In this document: positions 23,401 to 36,200 of the stretch, piece after piece
How the letters are laid out: every line of letters starts with the position of its first letter
Numbering within the stretch: the first letter of the stretch is position 1
Source of the DNA: Daphnia carinata
Lineage: Eukaryota > Arthropoda > Branchiopoda > Diplostraca > Daphniidae
Direction of reading: 5' to 3'
Length of the DNA stretch: 64,000 nucleotides
Assembly: GCF_022539665.2 (NCBI RefSeq)
Contig: NC_081337.1
Coordinates: forward strand, 8,470,679 to 8,534,678
Position numbers and translations under genes: made by a program
The notes under the pieces: generated by a model
The model's input: only the letters and a program-made list of their open reading frames with translations
The model's database searches: none
Told to the model about the DNA's origin: nothing

Positions 23401-26302
23401 CTGATGTTAAAAAAAAAAAAGAAAACGTTTTTCTTCAAAACAATGCTGTAATCAATTGCAATTAAAAATATATACCTTCGAGGATGTGTTGGCGTATGAG
23501 CTCAGTCCTGTCCGGTCTGTGTTGAATTTTGTGCTTAAGCAGGTCACCCATTTTAGCCCGCTGTAGTTTCTGTCGTTGTTCGTGGAACGAAGCTGGAATT
23601 TTTAATGCTGTCCATTACGCAAGCCACAAAAAAGAATGTCATTAACGGAAATGAAGCAGATTGAAAAAGAATGCCGTATCACTTACGCGGCATTATTCCT
23701 TGGTCCACTAACTGCATGTAAGGCCGTCTCATCATCAGCTTCACTTTCAGGGCTGCAAAGAGAGAACAAACACAGCGTGAATGAAATGCGGCGAGAAAAA
23801 CTATGTTGCCATCGCAAATGATTTCTCATCAAAGTGACGCTAGCACTGAGACGGCGCCAAATGTTTTCCAACCATTTTCTTTATATCGAAAAAATGTGTT
23901 ACTTCATATCGTCAACAAATAGCGGATGAAACATTTTGGCTTCCCATCCTGTGCCAACCACACCAGCCCTTTTTTTTCAAAACATAATGACTATCATAAT
24001 CTCGGTTTTAATGAAACAATACGATCTAAAACGGCGTCATTTTGTCGTTTGGTTTTGTGGTGATTCGACAAAATCGCAACGTCGTTACGATTTTTTTTTT
24101 TTAATGAGGTTGATTTGCCCTAAAGCGTTTATGACCTGCGACATTTTTTTTTTCGGCCATTATAAAATTCATTAAAAAACTAGAGAGAAAGTTGTAAAAC
24201 TATTTCTTAACGGAAGTAAACAAATGCGAGAGTCTCACATTGTTTGTTGCGGTCCATGCATTTCTGGAGCGGCGAGTCGTCCACCCTGGGCGGCGAGGAG
24301 GGCGCCTCTGAATCGGATGAGGAGGAGTCTTCCGACTTGTCACTGCCTCCTTCGTGCTCAGACAGCATTTCGTTGTTCATCCGGTCCTTTGGTTTTTACG
24401 TCATTTTTAGTTTTGTTGATTACGAAACATTTATCACCTATTGCACAATAGATAGCTCCTTTTTACACACCTCAAACCAATCTGGATAAATGGAGACAAG
24501 GAAATGGAGCAGGTCCCGATCCAAATGGACCGTCCAACGTCGATCTTCCAACGAATGCGACTCGCAAGGACCGCCGCAATCTAGTTTTTTAAAAGAACAT
24601 GAAAAAAAACAAAAGGAAAGTGGTTAGTCCAGAAATAATTGCCATCCCTCAGGGTGTAATTCTTTTAGTTTGCGACGAAACACACATCAAACATGCTACT
24701 GCCGGACACGTTGAAGGAATTGCAAGGTCGTGTCCGGAATAACCAGACAACCACAGAAAAAAAAAGGGTTTCGCTATTTTCGATCCGCTGCGTAGTGATG
24801 ACTCTGTGCTTATCGTGGATCTATTCTTGTGACCTTGCAAAAAGGAGAAAATTTTTTAGAGGTCCGAAATTTCCTCGACCTATTGCCAAACTATTGGAGA
24901 AGGAGAAAAAAAAAATAGGGCAAATAAATATAAACGGGCGGATCCAAAGGTAAAACGTCCGGACAGGATCGACAGGCATCCCCGCCCAAAACGACAAAAC
25001 CCATTTATTTTAAAAACGTTTTTTTTTTGTTTTTTTTTTTTGCTGATGACATCAGAGTCATAGGGGGAAACAAGAAGGAAAAGAAAAACACGGCCATCGC
25101 GTCAGCGGTATTAAGTGGCATTGGAATCAATGGCGTGTCCCGAAATAAGTCGTCACGGCCAGGAAAAAACAATAACTGGATAAGAATTTTGTCTGCGTTA
25201 TTAAAATGACTAACAAGAACAGCAAATGTAGTTTTTAAAAATCAAAGAAAAAACTATAGATGTTAAACGAAATATTTGCATACTGAGTCATCTGACGGTC
25301 TGCTTTAAGCTGTCCTTCCACCGTACCCATCCGACCCTTTTGTGTTTGTCTTCACCCCAAACGTAATGGAACTGGCAAAGAGAGAGAGAGAGCGATGAAC
25401 GTAGCGGGAACACACAAGGTAACATTTAAGGAAGAAGTTGACGGATGGGTTTGAAAGTGAACGAGGGCGGCATCAAATAGGTCAATCGTGTGCAAACACA
25501 TCCGGTGGCTGATTTGTTTCAAGGATGAGAGAATTTCAAATTGGTTCCCCATTATTTTAGGAGATAAGAAAAATACTCAACGGCCGACGTGAGTTATAAA
25601 CGAGTTAATCGAAGCATCCGAAACTCACGATTGGATTTTTCTCACGTTATAACGTCTATTAAACTAACCTGTTCGCATCGGAAAAATGCTGTTTGCTTGT
25701 TTGTTTCGCTTCGAAAATCTACAGGAAATTCTATGACTTTGAAAATTCTAGAACAATGCGGATGACTTTTCTCGCCATCCTTCGCCGCACTTCCGTACCC
25801 TCTGCCACTAACACTGTTCTTCTCTCTTGGCCAACTCTTTTTTGTTTTCCTCCTTTGTGTGTGTGTGTGTGTTTGGGTCGGTTTCGTTGAATCTGACTGG
25901 GGATCGCGTACAACGTCGGTAAAAATACATTCGACATGCCCAAACAAACATTCCGGCGCCGTCGGGAGGCGAGTATATGTACACACACACACACACCCAC
26001 ACACACAAGAGTGAAGAATCTATTTCCCCTTCTACCTAATTTGAAAAATAAAAAAGGGAAGCATTTTCCTCTTGTTGAGCAAGGCGAATATAATTAGGCT
26101 AATGTGTCTTTGAGAGGCGGGCTAAATTTAAAACCTGGCTAGCCATAAAGAAGGAAAGGGCGAAACAAAAACAAAGTCTCTAGAAGAGATTTTGCGCTGT
26201 GTTGAAGAAGAGGCTCTCACCACGGCAATAGGAGCAACTAGCGGCAGCGTGATTGCCGAAAGTTGTTGTTGCGACAGTGTCCGTCAAGGTGCTCACAGGC
26301 AT
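20460..26302 (-). CDS. Mrtf: Myocardin-related transcription factor
   Basis: Eight exons join in exact phase to about 1103 aa: 26221-26302 (ATG 26300-26302), 24471-24580, 24239-24386, 23687-23752, 23476-23592, 23233-23400, 23050-23151 and 20460-22978. This is a G-actin-regulated coactivator of SRF. It is held in the cytoplasm by G-actin and moves to the nucleus when actin polymerises. Visible domains are an acidic N-terminal segment; the RPEL region (LKVKL and QGIMP at about 114-135, then RPDRTELIRQHIL at about 163-174 and RPGPLELIQKNIL at about 207-218); the conserved KPRTIKFHEYKGPP box near 390; a SAP domain near 510-550 (MKVSDLKAELKKRNLPVSG); a Gln-rich coiled coil near 690-770; and a Ser/Pro-rich activation tail. 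Proline runs are unusually long (residues about 320-355). The last exon encodes three quarters of the protein. Long ORFs on the plus strand here are shadows of its codon bias. Confidence 0.9.
25857..26007. repeat. Paired TG and AC microsatellites inside Mrtf intron 1
   Basis: A (TG)n tract lies at about 25857-25872 and a complementary (AC)n tract at about 25981-26007, roughly 110 bases apart. Together they form an imperfect inverted repeat in the transcript. Probably neutral. Confidence 0.6.
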
Positions 26303-28927
26303 TTGAGTGGGAAATCGACACCAACGGGACAAGGGGAGGACGAAAGAAGGGATTTTCCAGTTGTATGTTTCAGCAATGTAGCCACATGATTAGCAAGTCG
26401 AAGGTGGAAGCGCGTAGGAGGACTGCGCTGATCCGTGCCCGACACGCGGGCGCCTGCGACTGTCGACTGGTGGATGATGGTCGGACATAGAGGGGGGACA
26501 GGGGGAGCTAGCCCAGTCGAAAGAGATGACTCCGAAATTATAAAGAAGAAAAAGAAATCTAAGCCAGTGATGCCTGGGTAACTATTAACAAGCTAAGGAC
26601 GGACGGGAAAATTCGACTACGGTTGTGGCTTCCTTTTTCACGTTGAGGCTGTACTTCTTTCCCCCCCCTTAAGCTCCGGGCAGCAGACGCGTTTCGTTTA
26701 AAAATAGAAGCAAGGCGTCGTGATCGTTGACGGTCTGTACGGGCGTCGGGACGATAGTAGCCGCGCTGAATGTCTTGCCTGGAAGACAAACAGCTGCCAG
26801 AATGGAAGGGATGAATTTTTTCATCACAACTGCAGAGCTTGGAGAAGGGTGTGAGCTCTTTTTGTTTTACCCTCTTTCTCTACAATCGTGCACACAATAG
26901 AAACTGAGGCACAGCTGCACAACATCCAGACAACAGCACTTGATCGTTTCACATGATAAAACACACCTGTGTTTTCAGACCACAATTTCCCTGACTGATT
27001 ATTGACTGACTATGATTGTAGATAGAAAGAGTAATGGCCCAAGTTGTAAAGTATCTTAGTCTAGCATTCTGGGTTTCAACTAGACTAAGCTGTGTGGTAA
27101 AGCACCTTGATCGTATAAGATATCCACCTCAGCTTGTACTGGTAGACCACCTCACAGCATCTATAGACTTGGCAAAATGGATGCCTATAAACAGTTTCAC
27201 TAGGAACGGGGAGAAAGCACCAACCAAAAGAAATAAATATTTATCAGGCTCTTTTCTCAGCAGAAGGCCACCACCCCTCGCGACAAGACACCTCAGATTT
27301 TGTTCATAACATACACACGCAACACACACACACAGCAGCCAGTACAAGAGAGAGCCATAGCTCCTCAACCAAAACATGCTGGTAACAACTTACTGAATAT
27401 TTCGCAGCCTGGTCGAGGCCGACGTTTGCCGAAAAGCTGCCACGATAGCCGAAGTTGAAAATCACCAAGTTACACAAAACAAATCCAATTTAACGTAGAA
27501 ATTCCCTTTAAAACAGCTTTATTTTCACGAACAAACTCAATAGCTGTACGACTCCAGCTCCATGACAGAGGATTGACGTACGCAACGTTGCCGTTACTGC
27601 ATTTCACTGTCCTCGAGCGCACAGAACCGTACGTCGGTCTCACGGGGTTTCTGTTGCTGAGTTTCAGCAAACGCAACCAACTTCACTCACGGCTCTGTTT
27701 CTACAACGCCATTCCACCACTCGAGTTTCTCAACTTGAACATGGTGTTGAGCGATGAAATATTCGTGGGGTCAAATAGAAACCACTTTGTCACAACCAAA
27801 GCTAGACGTGCTCGAGTGTTTTTGGGTTGCCGAAGCTCAAATGGAAAGATTGTAGCAGAACCCACTTTCGCCCAACGTTTTTTCACGTTATAGTCTTTTG
27901 TACTTTTCTGATAAGACAAGATACCCTTATAGTCCGTGTTTTTTAGCTGCTAGTCTTATAAGATAGAGCTGGAAAAGACCTACTTTTTAGCTTTATTTAC
28001 GAACCCATTAAACCCGTACGGTTTTCAATAGAAATGTTTAACCAAATCCTTGTTCAGTTTTCTCGTAAATCTAATGCTTGTCCTCGTTTCGATCTTCTGC
28101 ACGTTCCTGTCTTTAAAATACCCTCCTAAAGGACTTTGCGCTATACATATATTTGCACATCCGAAAATGACGAACAGTGTGTGCTGTTGTACGCCAGCAT
28201 TATCGTCGTCTCGGATAACTGATGGCCCATTCATCCGACACGCGCTGAGCAGAACAATTAAACCCATATGCAGAGAACGAATGAAAAATTGTGTCGGTTT
28301 CACATCCGCACGTTTTTGACGTTTGATGATTTTTCTGACAGGTCGTTTCATGATAACTGACTGAATAGTTGCCCTTGTCAATCTTTTCTTGATCTTCTAT
28401 CGCCACCTTCACCAGAGATACCTAAAGGGATTTGTAGAGATTATTTCGCTACAGGGATTCAAGAACGAAACAATTTGATGCAATCTTTTAGTTTAATGAG
28501 CACTACCAGCAAACGTATAATTAAAACGGGTATTGATAAAAAAAAAAAAAGAAAGAAACATTCGGGAAAACCCCTGCATCATAGATTTCCACTTCTTGGC
28601 TGTTTTGCTTGACGGGAACTGATGTACTTGGAGAGAACTCAATTTGTGGTCGGTAGATGGCAATGGTAGGGTCGACCTTCTCCATAGCAATATCGCCCTC
28701 TGATGGGCATTATTTGCACCACGCGCGATATCCCCCAGCCCCCACCCAGACAGTAGCTTTTTCCTCTTGTGGAGTTTCATTAGATCATTATAGTAGCAGA
28801 GAGCGAGCAAGAACACAAATTTGTTTTACGTTATTAATTTGTGACCTATTACTAATAACGTTTTTCATCCGGTTGTTTTTTTTTTTACCACAATTTTTGG
28901 TTAAACGTGTGCAGTGTCTAACGCAGA
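26303..28927. other. Divergent upstream region of Mrtf and Rac1
   Basis: 2.6 kb between the start codons of two divergently transcribed genes. No coding exon is supportable. It should contain both promoters and 5' UTR exons, but no clear TATA box was placed. Confidence 0.4.
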
Positions 28928-30044
28928 ATGCAAGCCATCAAATGTGTAGTGGTAGGCGACGGGTGAGTTACAGCTCCAATATCCTTATCAACCTCTATTA
29001 TTCAAGGACGTCAAATATTAACCACCCCGTTTGCAAATGGAGTTCTTAATTTACGTAGAGCTCTATATTCAAAATTTGATCGACTTGCTGTCATGACTTG
29101 ATTGCGAAAAAAAATATGCTTCACTTGTTGCAAGTTTCCACAACTAGCTGTGTCCTATAAACATTGCCATATTGGGAGTGATTACAGAGTCAGTGGGGGT
29201 GTCCTACGAGTGGGAGATTACCTGGCACTCATGTTGCCTCTTTCTTTTTAAAGTGCTGTAGGTAAGACATGCTTGCTCATCAGTTACACCACCAATGCCT
29301 TCCCTGGAGAATACATCCCAACAGTGTAAGTGTTTTTTAACACAAATTTTGAACTATAATGATATTTAGTTTATCTATGTCAGGTTCGACAATTATTCTG
29401 CAAATGTAATGGTGGATGGAAAACCTATCAATCTGGGATTGTGGGATACAGCTGGTCAAGAAGATTACGACAGATTAAGACCCCTGTCATATCCTCAAAC
29501 GGTAAAACTGTTTTAAATTTTATTGCACGTGAGCCATTCATTATAGTTTTTTTTTCTAGGATGTTTTTCTAATTTGTTTTTCTCTGGTCAACCCTGCCTC
29601 TTTTGAGAATGTCCGTGCCAAAGTAAGACAAACGTAACACAACAATTTATTTCATTTTAAATGTATTTTATGAATCATCCACCTTGCAGTGGTACCCTGA
29701 GGTGCGTCACCACTGTCCTAATACGCCGATTATACTAGTCGGAACTAAGCTCGATTTACGTGACGATAAAGATACTGTCGAGAAATTAAAAGAAAAGAAA
29801 CTTTCTCCAATCACTTATCCTCAGGTATGAAAACTTGGACATTTTGTTTTGTTCATTGCTTTAACTCTTGGTCATTACTGTGCTATAGGGCCTTGCAATG
29901 GCGAAAGAAGTCGGTGCTGTCAAATATCTTGAATGCAGTGCTCTGACCCAAAAAGGTTTGAAGACGGTCTTTGACGAAGCAATAAGGGCTGTCCTTTGCC
30001 CCGTGCCCAAACCAAAAAAAGGGTCCAAGTGCGGCTTTTTGTGA
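28928..30044 (+). CDS. Rac1: Rac-type Rho-family small GTPase
   Basis: Six exons, 28928-28962, 29254-29325, 29384-29501, 29560-29622, 29690-29824 and 29889-30044, give 192 aa, the family length. The protein is nearly identical to animal Rac1 over the GTPase core: P loop GDGAVGKT, switch [16 protein letters not shown], switch [15 protein letters not shown], base-recognition TKLD and ECSAL. Rac cycles between GDP and GTP at the plasma membrane and drives actin polymerisation through WAVE and PAK. The C-terminus ends CGFL, a CAAX box predicted to be geranylgeranylated. The preceding basic stretch (PKPKKGSK) is weaker than in vertebrate Rac1. Mrtf lies upstream and divergent. Confidence 0.97.
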
Positions 30045-30650
30045 AGACCAAGACGTTTCCCTTCATCTGTTCTGTTTTTTTTTTCTTCTGGCCAAATTCA
30101 TGTCATCAAACCTTTTAAGTTCAATTTCGTAATCTTTTTCTTCGTTACACTCCTGGTTGCGAATTCTTCTTGTACAATTTGCGAGTTGTTAAAGGTGAAT
30201 TAATCCCCCCCCCCCTAAAACTTGTCGAGGTGCGCGCACAACGCTGAATTGAAATTACGTTCCAGGGCTTTCTATCTCTAACTTTAGTGCCGACTCGAGA
30301 CTTTCGATTGCGTTTGCCATTGTTAATCCTTAGCTTACATCAATTTTTTCAGACTTTTCTTCTTTCATGTTTCACCTATCATTTTTGATCACCTTTATTT
30401 TTTTTTTCAGACTTTGTAGGAATTGATTTGGATACCATCATAGATGTAATGCTGAACATCAACAACAAAAAAAAAAATAAAATAACAAAGAACTGTTTTG
30501 TTGTATGTATTGTTTTTTATAAGCTATTGAATGGCTATACAATATGGAGTTGTCAGACTGCTTGCATGACCAACTTTTACCAGTGGTATTTAACATTACG
30601 GTGGTGCTCTGAAAATTAAGTTTTCAAGTTAATGAATCTGATTGTTCTAA
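30045..30650. other. Convergent 3' region of Rac1 and ATPsynF
   Basis: 3' UTR sequence of the two convergent genes, T-rich, with a C-run near 30205. No further gene seen. Confidence 0.5.
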
Positions 30651-31081
30651 TTAATTTTTGTGGTCCTTACTCATTTTTCCGTAGTTGAGGGCATAGAAGA
30701 AAATCATGGAACCAACAGTTAATTGCACAAATGGGGCAATTCCAACCTTCTTGGGCTGGAGGTACTTGTGTTGCCAGCGCCAAAAACCTTAGCAGAATTT
30801 ACTTAGTTTTATATATCAAGTTTGATGATAAGAAATCGTATGTGCAACTCACCACGGCTGAAGCCTCCTGCAATACCTCCCAAACTCAGGTTTCTACGTC
30901 CAAGCCACGCACCAAGCTCTCCCAATTTCACATTGGCTAGGGCAGTGTCAGCTTAAGAAACAAAAGTAATTTTACGTCAGTATCTCCACATTTGATCACT
31001 TCTTACAAAGTAAGAGAGCAAACAAGGTGAAATAGAAAAATTTGGTCACGACCCGGTTTTACAACAAACAAGTCGCAGCAT
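30651..31081 (-). CDS. ATPsynF: ATP synthase subunit f, mitochondrial
   Basis: Three exons, 31063-31081, 30853-30951 and 30651-30787, join in phase to 84 aa. The core NVKLGELGAWLGRRN and the block GFWRWQHKYLQPKK followed by a single membrane helix (VQLTVGSMIFFYALNY) match the small F1Fo-ATP synthase membrane subunit f of arthropods, which sits in the inner-membrane stator and dimer interface. The N-terminus is short (MLRLVC before the conserved block), like the vertebrate form and unlike the longer fly form. Exon 1 is inferred from phase and could be replaced by another first exon. Its start lies 4 bases after the stop of an upstream same-strand ORF. Confidence 0.8.
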
Positions 31082-31085
31082 ACAG

Positions 31086-31494
31086 CTAATTTTCCTTAAC
31101 TAAAATTTGTTTTAAATAATGCAACGCGTTGTTAACCTTTTCCATAGAAGCGGGCTGGATCATAAGGTCCATGGACTTTTGGATTATAGCCTGCTGGATA
31201 TTCGCCCCACGCCATTGTAATTCACTGTTAAGAGACGAGAGGAAAACCTGGAAAGATGGTGGCTGATCAGGACGACTACATTTGAGGTTGCCATTATTGT
31301 AAACTTTACTCTTTAAATTTGATAAAATCCAATAAAATTTATCACCCACGCAAACATAATTAAAAAAAACATTTTCTTCCTTGAAGAGAATTTTTTATTT
31401 TTCTCACTCGCCTAATATTAGTGAATCTGGCACTTAATAATATGCAAAATTTTGAAAACTGTCCATGTTCATTACAGTATTCATATAAGAACAT
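31086..31494 (-). CDS. Unrecognised small protein upstream of ATPsynF
   Basis: Two exons fit: 31408-31494 (ATG 31492-31494, donor GTGAGA) and 31086-31379 (acceptor after CTCTTCAAG), both in phase 0, giving 126 aa. The reading is open for a further 14 or so codons upstream of this ATG, so a longer N-terminus or an extra exon is possible. I do not recognise the family. The sequence is mixed helical, with no signal peptide or membrane segment. The gene ends 4 bases before the ATPsynF start codon on the same strand and lies head to head with the TruB gene, whose start is 134 bases away. Confidence 0.4.
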
Positions 31495-31627
31495 ATGACC
31501 ATGCTTGTTACCTTCTCTTATGTGTCTGGGCACTTTACTGCTTTAAAGTGGAATTAATACAAAGTCTATGTTCCGATAGTTTCCTATGAAATACTGGAAA
31601 CGTATTTTTTTACGTTTCAGCGTAATT

Positions 31628-32818
31628 ATGAGTATCATTCGGTTACAAGGCATTTTTCCAGTATTCAAACCCCGGGGTATTACTTCCTCCAAGTTACTAG
31701 AAGTCATAAAAATAAAATTAAATAGAGGTAATATTTGGGTAACATACCTTGTAATTTTTTTTTTGAGTTGTTTGTTATATTGTTAGAAACTGCGAGTGAC
31801 ACACCTATTAAAATGGGCCATGGAGGAACTTTAGACCTAAATGCCACAGGTGTATTGGGTATGTCTGTATCTTTATATTTCTTAGTTTATTTATTTTTAT
31901 AGCTGAGCATTCTTTTAAATTGCTAAGTTGAAAATATCTAGTGGTTGGGATCAACGATGGATGTTCGATGCTACCTGCGTTCTTAGGTGGATCAAAAGTC
32001 TATCGCTCTAGTTGTGTGTTTGGTAGAGCAACTGATTCCTATAACAAGGAAGGCCAAACTATCATGGAAAAATCTTTTGGTATAAATTGTTTAATTTGTA
32101 CGCAACAGTTTACCAACAAAACTTTTCTGTACTAGATCATATTACACTCTCTGATATAAATAACTTTGCTGCAGCAATAAAAGGTCAGGTTTTACAGAAG
32201 CCACCACCTTTCTCTGCCTTGAAGTTTCAAGGTAAAAGGTTGTCGGATCTTGCTAGGTAATTAAATTAATACTATTTCTGAAAGCCAATTTTTTCACAAT
32301 ATCTTTCTTGTAGAGAAGGAACACCGGTAGATCCGAACCCACGGTTGGTGAATTGTTATGACTTCAATGTTATTGAATTTGTACTTCCCAAATTAACATT
32401 TGAGGTATCGTGTAGCAAAGGGTTCTATGTACGCAGTCTGGTCCATGATTTAGGATTAGGTAAGCATCTACAGATTTTGAACTACATTAGGTGGAAAATT
32501 GACAATCTTACGTTCTTTTTTCTCCTCTCTCTCTGAATTTCAGCTTTAGGTAGCTGTGCCTACCTCGACGAATTGGAAAGGATTCGACAAGGTCCTTTTG
32601 AAATCACCCATTGTCTGATGGAGGAAGATTGCACAGTTTCAGGTATTAAACAGAAAATTCTTGACATGTGGCAAAGTACAAACGAGTATCTAGATTGTCA
32701 AATGACCATGTACCGCACAGTAAATGCCTCCAAAAATCAATTCTCTGTGAAACATAAGCACGGTCGATATAACAAAATTCGAAAAAAGCAGTGGCATAAA
32801 TGGGAGTTTGTCAAATAA
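31628..32818 (+). CDS. TruB-family tRNA pseudouridine synthase
   Basis: Six exons, 31628-31727, 31787-31858, 31942-32079, 32136-32256, 32314-32459 and 32544-32818, join in exact phase to 283 aa. The N-terminus GIFPVFKPRGITSS is the TruB lead motif. GHGGTLDLNATGVL carries the catalytic aspartate (D50), and CSKGFYVRSLVHDLG is the conserved C-terminal core motif. The enzyme isomerises U55 of tRNA, or acts on mitochondrial RNA in animal TRUB1/TRUB2 homologues. Which paralogue this is, and whether it enters mitochondria, cannot be settled by eye. An in-frame ATG at 31586 would add 14 basic and hydrophobic residues, possibly a targeting peptide; I prefer 31628 because the conserved domain starts just after it. 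Confidence 0.88.
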
Positions 32819-33279
32819 ATTACAGTTTGGTTACTTATTTTGTTAAACAATACTTTTGAATAATTATGGCTATTCGTCGTCTTAGAATTGCATATGCCGT
32901 GTGTGTCAGCAGCGTGAAGCGGTATTGGCGGTAAAACCAAAACCACAATTTATTATCTACATCTCCGGAAAGGCAGTTGGTTGTGATACATATCAATCTA
33001 GACCGGAAGTGAATGGCATGAAATGGATCTGGAGGAAATCAAATATTCGACAAGCTCTCATGCAGTTACAAACTTGTGATTTTACCCGGTAAATATTTTT
33101 GGTATTTATCTTATCTCGTAACTAGTTGCACACGTCTTTATCTATTCTCTCACTCTTCGCAGTTTGTAGCACAATTCAGTATTGTATTTCGTTAACAAGA
33201 CTTTGTTCTACAGTTAATCTTGAACACTTGGCACACAATATTGTCGGTGGCAGGTTATTATCCTTTAGCTGTATCCGTC
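32819..33279. other. Spacer between TruB gene and first RPTP gene
   Basis: Contains an ORF of 22 codons starting at 32866 and another reading to 33092. Neither joins in phase with a following exon. Probably the 3' UTR of the TruB gene and the 5' UTR of the receptor gene. Confidence 0.4.
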
Positions 33280-36200
33280 ATGCTCATACCCTACGCAGTG
33301 ATTGCCTTGCTTATTCTTAATTGCGATTTTCGCGCAAATGGAAATGGACTTTCGTCCGCTCTACCGCATTCGTCTGACGGAGGTGCTAACTTAACAAATT
33401 ATTCTGGTAGGAATTTCAGAAGGTGTATGCCTGCACCCGATGAACCTTGTTTGCAAATTTTCATGAATTGAAAATCGAATTTTCAAGCGATTGCGTAATG
33501 AAGTTGCGATACGAAATATGTGTGACATCAAGGCAACAGCTGGGCTTTTACGGGGGCTTTAACGAAATAACCTTTTTTTCCTTGTACATTTATGGACGAA
33601 TGCATGATATGTTGTGAAGCAGATAATGTACAAGGTTGGCAACATTTAACTAATTTGCCGTTCACCTTCCTGTGCCGATCATTCTTCCGATATTGTTCTG
33701 TGACCATGTTTGTTTGGGTGCACAAGCGTAGTTACTTTGATAACGGTCTGTTATGCAACATGTCCCATTAGTTGCCTATTCACGGCAATCGTGCGATACG
33801 ATCAATGTGTCACCTGTCTTTCCGTCCTTGACTTCATAGCTTTTGACGACATTTTTATGCAGTGACCTACACAGCCGTCAATCTTAAATTGACATTTATA
33901 TTTACTTAATGATATAGGAGGTTTTCTACCATGTCATTCGCTTAGGAGTCACAGAGATAAAAGACGAAAAAAAACTTGTAATTTTAATCTCCAATTCAAG
34001 TGCGATGCTGTAAAGCGTTTCTTTTTTTTCCCCTTTCTACATTCATGCATTTACTCGGGTTATATAATTAAAAGGAGGGAGAAACATGATTTATTAACTG
34101 TTGATTTACTTGTCTTTAGGGATCTCGATTTTCATTCATGAAACTTCGACCACTTTAGATTCCAACAGACAATCATCTGTGAACCCCAATGCTGCGGACT
34201 CAAAGACGGCTTCACCTACCACGGCAGATAACACGTTTGGGACTCCTTTATCGACTACTTTGTTGATAAACGACTCAGCTAAATCATCCCCTACTAACGA
34301 TGATACAACCTTAGGGTCTACATTTACCGAAAATTCGACTTACCCGACAACACGTGTTCCGACATCCTCAATGTTAACGACAGGAACAACACCATTTCAG
34401 ACAACCTCTGAAAGGAGCACTATTGTTACTACACTAGCAACTACCCCCACAACTACCCCACCTATATGTATTTTTTGTTTTAAAAGTGTAATTAAATAAC
34501 AGGTATTAATTGGCGCTTTTTACAGGTCCATGTAAATCCATGGAACTAGTATTGGGGCCCGCACAGGTTGGCAGCAGTTGGTTTGCTGTTCCATTCAACT
34601 CAACTTCTTCAAGTATACTGTGTGCGAATGAAAATCTAACTGAATTGAACGTGACTCTTGATGGTCCCTTTGACAAAGAAGATGCCCCTGCGGAGCTTCA
34701 AAATTGCTCTGCGTCAATTGATTGTTTGAATGGAACAGATCATTCCTTTTTGTTCAATTCGACGCTGTGTTGCAAAGAAAACTTTACCGTTCGCGAATGT
34801 AGCAACTACATATTCACGATGATTCCCCAATATTCCTCGTGCATTGGGAATCCTGTCAACACTTCGATTTTAACCTTGCCAGGTTTGACTTGTTTTTTGG
34901 TTTAATACGTGTGGCAGAAAATTATATTAATCACAATTGTTGGCAGGTCCCGACGCGGCACCTAAGAACGTTAAAGTCCTTCAGACGGGAAGTAATTGGG
35001 TCGTTGTGAGTTGGCAGGACTTTAAATTCTGCGAACAAACAATTACTTCATACCATATGAGATTCTATTCTTTTTCTCCCGGTGGAAGTAATAACACCCA
35101 AACAATTCAAGTCCCTTTGAAGTGTACAAACCGATCTTCGACTGAGATGACCGTCTTCGACTCCAAGATCTGTCCAGGACTGTTGACACTAGATGCTTGT
35201 TCTACCTACTCTGTTGTTATCGTAGAGGAGTTCTTTGGCGCGTACCAATCACAGCCCAGCGAAAAGGCCACATTCAATACCAAACCTCGTCAGTAATCTG
35301 ATAATACTTTATTGTTTATTTGTTCAACAATGAATAACTAATTTTTTTTTTATGTCACCGGGTGCGAAAACAGCGGAGTATTTGCAGACACACATTGAGG
35401 AACCAATCGAATCCGGTTCAGATTGGTTGGCCTTTCGATGGAACTTGTCCGTACCACAATGTCAAATGGTCACCACTAGATTCTGGTTTAATTTAATTAA
35501 TGTACGCGAAAACAGCTCCAATTTTTATGAGTGCAACACAAATACCCCAAACACCCCAGGATCAAAATTCTTTTTCAACACCAGTATGGCTGATTGTGAT
35601 CAAAGAATAATAGTGCCACACTGTTCAGATTATCACGTCGCCATCATACCAAAAATATTCGAAGATTTCTATACTGAATACCGTGACAATGCAACGGGCA
35701 GGACCACATGTAAGTCACGCTGCTAAACAATTTTTCTCCGACAAGGTTAACGCCTTTTTGAATAGGTGAAAACGTAACGGCTTTTGTTAAATGGATGAAA
35801 ACTGGCTCTAACTGGATAAGTTTCAATTGGACGACATCTGTAGAGGATTGCCGAAAAGTCTTAACTGGTTTTTGGCTTAGCATTGCTCCCAGTACATTTA
35901 ACTCAAACAAAGTTGATAACCTTCAATTCATATCAATGAAAGATTGCTACTGTAACTTGAAAAATGACGAAGACATCATGTTCAATACCAGTTGCTCATG
36001 TCCAAGCAATTGGATTAGCCCTGGGATCTACCCATGCTCACAGTATGACATATACCTTATTCCGCAGTTCTTTGACAGCTTAAACGGAAGTGCCAATCCT
36101 GTAACCACTACCGAAACTCTTCCAGGTGATAAAAATGTAACACAAGAGCAGTATTATTAAAACAGTAATGAAAATTCTGTATGCAGGTGACTATATAACA

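Noticed and set aside
32866-33112. Possible small gene or RPTP 1 first exon
   Set aside because: The ORFs here end at donors whose phases do not match any following acceptor. The ATG at 33280 with a strong signal peptide is the better start.
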